From: Actinomycetota bacterium
GTDB lineage: Bacteria; Actinomycetota; UBA4738; HRBIN12
Reading direction: 5' to 3'
DNA length: 8,307 nt
NCBI GenBank assembly: GCA_004366195.1
Contig: ML214183.1
Span: forward strand, 1-8,307
Positions 6,726 through 8,307 of the stretch are shown here, piece after piece. Position 1 is the stretch's first letter; the number at the start of each line of letters is the position of its first letter. The position numbers and the translations under genes were made by a program. The notes under the pieces were generated by a model. It had not been told where the DNA came from, made no database searches, and was given only the letters and a program-made list of their open reading frames with translations.

Positions 6726-7202
6726 ATGAGCGAACGGAGACCCGAGGGGGGGATCTCGCCCGCCCTGGACGAGGCGAGGCGCCGCCGGGCCGACCTGCAC
6801 CACGCCCTGGTGGAGGTGGAGCACGCGATCTCCGGCCCCGCGGTGGGGCGCGAGCCCCTGTGGACCCAGGAGGTCGTCGCCGCCCTCTCCAGGCTCCGCG
6901 AGACGCTCGAGGAGCACATCGAGGTCACGGAGCGCACCGACGGCCTCTACGACGAGATCCTGCATCGGGCTCCGCGCCTCGCCGCGGCCGTCCAGCGCCT
7001 CCGCGACGAGCACCCGGTCCTCCGCGACACGACCTCGGAGCTCATGGCGAAGCTCCGGACGGTGCCGGTCGGCACGACCTGGACGGTGGAGGACGCCCGG
7101 GACGAGATCCAGCACCTCCTCGGGAGGATCGTGAAGCACCGGCAGGCGGGGGCCGACCTCGTCTGGGAGGCCTACAACCTGGACATCGGCGGCCTGGAGT
7201 GA
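6726..7202 (+). CDS. hemerythrin-like four-helix-bundle protein
   Basis: This is a 158-residue soluble, almost wholly helical protein rich in His, Glu and Arg. GAGGTGAGG at 6712-6720 ends five bases before the ATG at 6726, so the longer frame opening at 6666 is not used. The spacing of its histidines fits a hemerythrin (HHE) type bundle: H25/H26, H33, H64 in LEEHIEVTE, H96 in LRDEHPVL, and H130 and H138 in the last long helix, followed by WEAYNLDIGG. HHE proteins bind a di-iron centre and sense or store oxygen or help with iron-sulfur or nitrosative stress. The ligand spacing here is not textbook (H64 is followed by Glu at +5, not +4), so metal binding is uncertain. It sits alone between glnA and nadE, with its own candidate promoter and a terminator-like hairpin behind it. 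The gene is secure; the family call is moderate. Confidence 0.8.
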   Translation: MSERRPEGGISPALDEARRRRADLHHALVEVEHAISGPAVGREPLWTQEVVAALSRLRETLEEHIEVTERTDGLYDEILHRAPRLAAAVQRLRDEHPVLRDTTSELMAKLRTVPVGTTWTVEDARDEIQHLLGRIVKHRQAGADLVWEAYNLDIGGLE

Positions 7203-7206
7203 CCGA

Positions 7207-7232
7207 CGCGCCTCCGCCCGCTCGGAGACGCG
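7207..7232 (+). terminator. terminator-like hairpin after the hemerythrin-like gene
   Basis: CGCG (7207-7210), one mismatch, then CTCCG (7212-7216) pairs across a six-base loop with CGGAG (7223-7227) and CGCG (7229-7232). This gives nine pairs with one A-C mismatch, starting five bases after the stop codon. No T-run follows. Its position between a stop codon and an independent promoter supports a terminator role. Confidence 0.45.
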
Positions 7233-7256
7233 CCGTACCTCGAGCCGGGTCGGGGC

Positions 7257-7262
7257 TAGGCT
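7257..7262 (+). promoter_or_regulatory. candidate -10 box for a leaderless nadE transcript
   Basis: TAGGCT, preceded by GGGC, ends exactly six bases before the nadE ATG at 7269. No clear Shine-Dalgarno sequence lies in between. In actinobacteria transcription usually starts 6-7 bases after such a box, which would put the first transcribed base at or beside the A of the start codon. Confidence 0.5.
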
Positions 7263-7268
7263 TGGGTC

Positions 7269-8307
7269 ATGCGGATCGCGCTCGGCCAGGTGAACACCAC
7301 CGTCGGCGACCTGGAGGGGAACGTCGACCTGCTCGCTTCGTGGAGCGCGCGCGCCACGCAGGCCGGCGCCGATCTCGTCTGCTTCCCCGAGCTCGCCGTC
7401 ACCGGGTACCCGCCCGAGGACCTCGTGCTCCGACCGGAGTTCGTCCGCGACAACCTGGAGGCCCTGTCCGAGCTGGCCCGCCTGACGGCGGAGGGCTGCG
7501 CGGTCGTCGTGGGGTTCGTGGACCGGAGCGAGCGCGGGATCCACAACGCCGCGGCCCTCCTCGCCGGCGGCGAGGTGGTCGCGCGGTACCGGAAGATCAA
7601 GCTCCCGAACTACGGCGTCTTCGACGAGCGCCGCTACTTCGAGCCCGGCCGCGTCGGCCGCACGGTCGAGGTCGCCGGGGCCCTCATCGGCCTCTCGGTG
7701 TGCGAGGACGCATGGGCGCCGGGCCCGCCCTTCGACGCGTACGCGGCCGAGCGCGCGCGCCTCGTCGTGAACATCAACGGCTCGCCGTACCACCGCGGCA
7801 AGACCTCCGAGCGCCTCGACGTCGTCGCGGCCCGGGCCCGCGAGACGGGCGCCTTCATCGCCTACGTGAACGCCGTCGGCGGCCAGGACGAGCTCGTGTT
7901 CGACGGCGGCTCGATGGTCGTCGCCCCCACCGGGGAGCTCGTCCACCGGGCCACGATGTTCACCGAGGACCTCCTCGTCGTCGAGCTCCAGGACGTGCGC
8001 CGCGGCGCGACCTGGGCCGTGCCCGCGGGGCCGGAGCGCGCCCCCTGGCCGGAGGGGCCCGAAGAGGTCTACCGGGCCCTCGCCCTCGGGCTCCGTGACT
8101 ACGTGCGCAAGAACGGGTTCCGCGAGGTCGTGCTGGGGCTCTCCGGGGGCATCGACTCGGCGTTCACGGCGGTGCTCGCCGCCGACACCCTCGGCCCCTC
8201 GGCCGTGCACGCCCTCGCCATGCCGTCGCGCTACTCCTCCCCCGAGAGCCTGGAGGACGCCGAGGAGGTCGCCCGGCGCCTGGGCATCCGGCCCGACGTG
8301 ATCCCCA
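7269..8307 (+). CDS. nadE: glutamine-dependent NAD+ synthetase, 3' end cut by the window
   Basis: This enzyme makes NAD+ from nicotinate adenine dinucleotide and ATP, with ammonia from glutamine, in the last step of NAD synthesis in the cytoplasm. The first 346 residues are present. An N-terminal nitrilase-type glutaminase domain (about 1-245) has its catalytic triad: E41 in CFPELAVTGYPPEDL, K111 in RKIKLPNYGVFDERRYF, and C145 in LSVCEDAW. The C-terminal synthetase domain begins at about 265 and shows the ATP pyrophosphatase loop LSGGIDSA (291-298) and AMPSRYSS (317-324). The glutaminase domain joins the synthetase domain closely, as in the shorter bacterial enzymes, so a full length of about 550-600 residues is expected; about 200 lie beyond the edge. 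The frame is open to the last base. The ATG has no good ribosome binding site; see the leaderless promoter candidate just ahead. Confidence 0.96.
   Translation, partial: MRIALGQVNTTVGDLEGNVDLLASWSARATQAGADLVCFPELAVTGYPPEDLVLRPEFVRDNLEALSELARLTAEGCAVVVGFVDRSERGIHNAAALLAGGEVVARYRKIKLPNYGVFDERRYFEPGRVGRTVEVAGALIGLSVCEDAWAPGPPFDAYAAERARLVVNINGSPYHRGKTSERLDVVAARARETGAFIAYVNAVGGQDELVFDGGSMVVAPTGELVHRATMFTEDLLVVELQDVRRGATWAVPAGPERAPWPEGPEEVYRALALGLRDYVRKNGFREVVLGLSGGIDSAFTAVLAADTLGPSAVHALAMPSRYSSPESLEDAEEVARRLGIRPDVIP

Noticed and set aside
6240..8210. Minus-strand open frame of 656 codons
   Set aside because: It runs antisense through glnA, the hemerythrin-like gene and nadE, including their intergenic gaps, and shows no protein-family motif.

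Overview
The window is very GC-rich, with dense, tightly packed genes, and looks like a chromosomal segment of an actinomycete (phylum Actinomycetota). It may be a deep-branching lineage rather than Streptomyces or Mycobacterium. The reasons are a glnE gene beside a glnA2-type glutamine synthetase, a DUF6186-like small membrane protein, TANNNT-type -10 boxes, and a GlnR-box-like site. No rRNA, tRNA, CRISPR array, insertion sequence or phage gene was seen.

Layout. Positions 1-178 are non-coding leader sequence. A two-gene plus-strand unit follows: a RodZ-like membrane protein with an N-terminal zinc ribbon (179-1171), then a translationally coupled protein of unknown function (1164-2024). It converges, with a 3-base gap, on a minus-strand unit read from 5219 down to 2028. 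That unit holds a 71-residue DUF6186-like membrane protein, an overlapping three-helix membrane protein, and glnE (bifunctional glutamine synthetase adenylyltransferase). A short divergent promoter region (5220-5334) separates it from a plus-strand glutamine synthetase gene (5335-6614). In this sequence that gene is broken: the reading frame changes at about 6268-6272 and roughly 16 conserved codons are missing. Downstream lie a GC-rich inverted-repeat region, a hemerythrin-like four-helix-bundle gene (6726-7202), a terminator-like hairpin, and nadE (glutamine-dependent NAD+ synthetase), which runs off the right edge.

How the genes fit together. The centre of the window concerns glutamine and nitrogen: a glutamine synthetase family enzyme, the enzyme that modifies glutamine synthetase, and a candidate GlnR-type operator between the two divergent units. 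nadE consumes glutamine as its ammonia donor. The local synthetase carries Phe where adenylylated GlnA proteins carry Tyr, so the neighbouring GlnE probably acts on another GlnA elsewhere in the genome.

The window looks like ordinary core chromosome and no convincing new multi-gene system was found. The points most worth following are the glnA lesion, the TTAAC-N6-GTAAC site, and the two overlapping membrane genes ahead of glnE.
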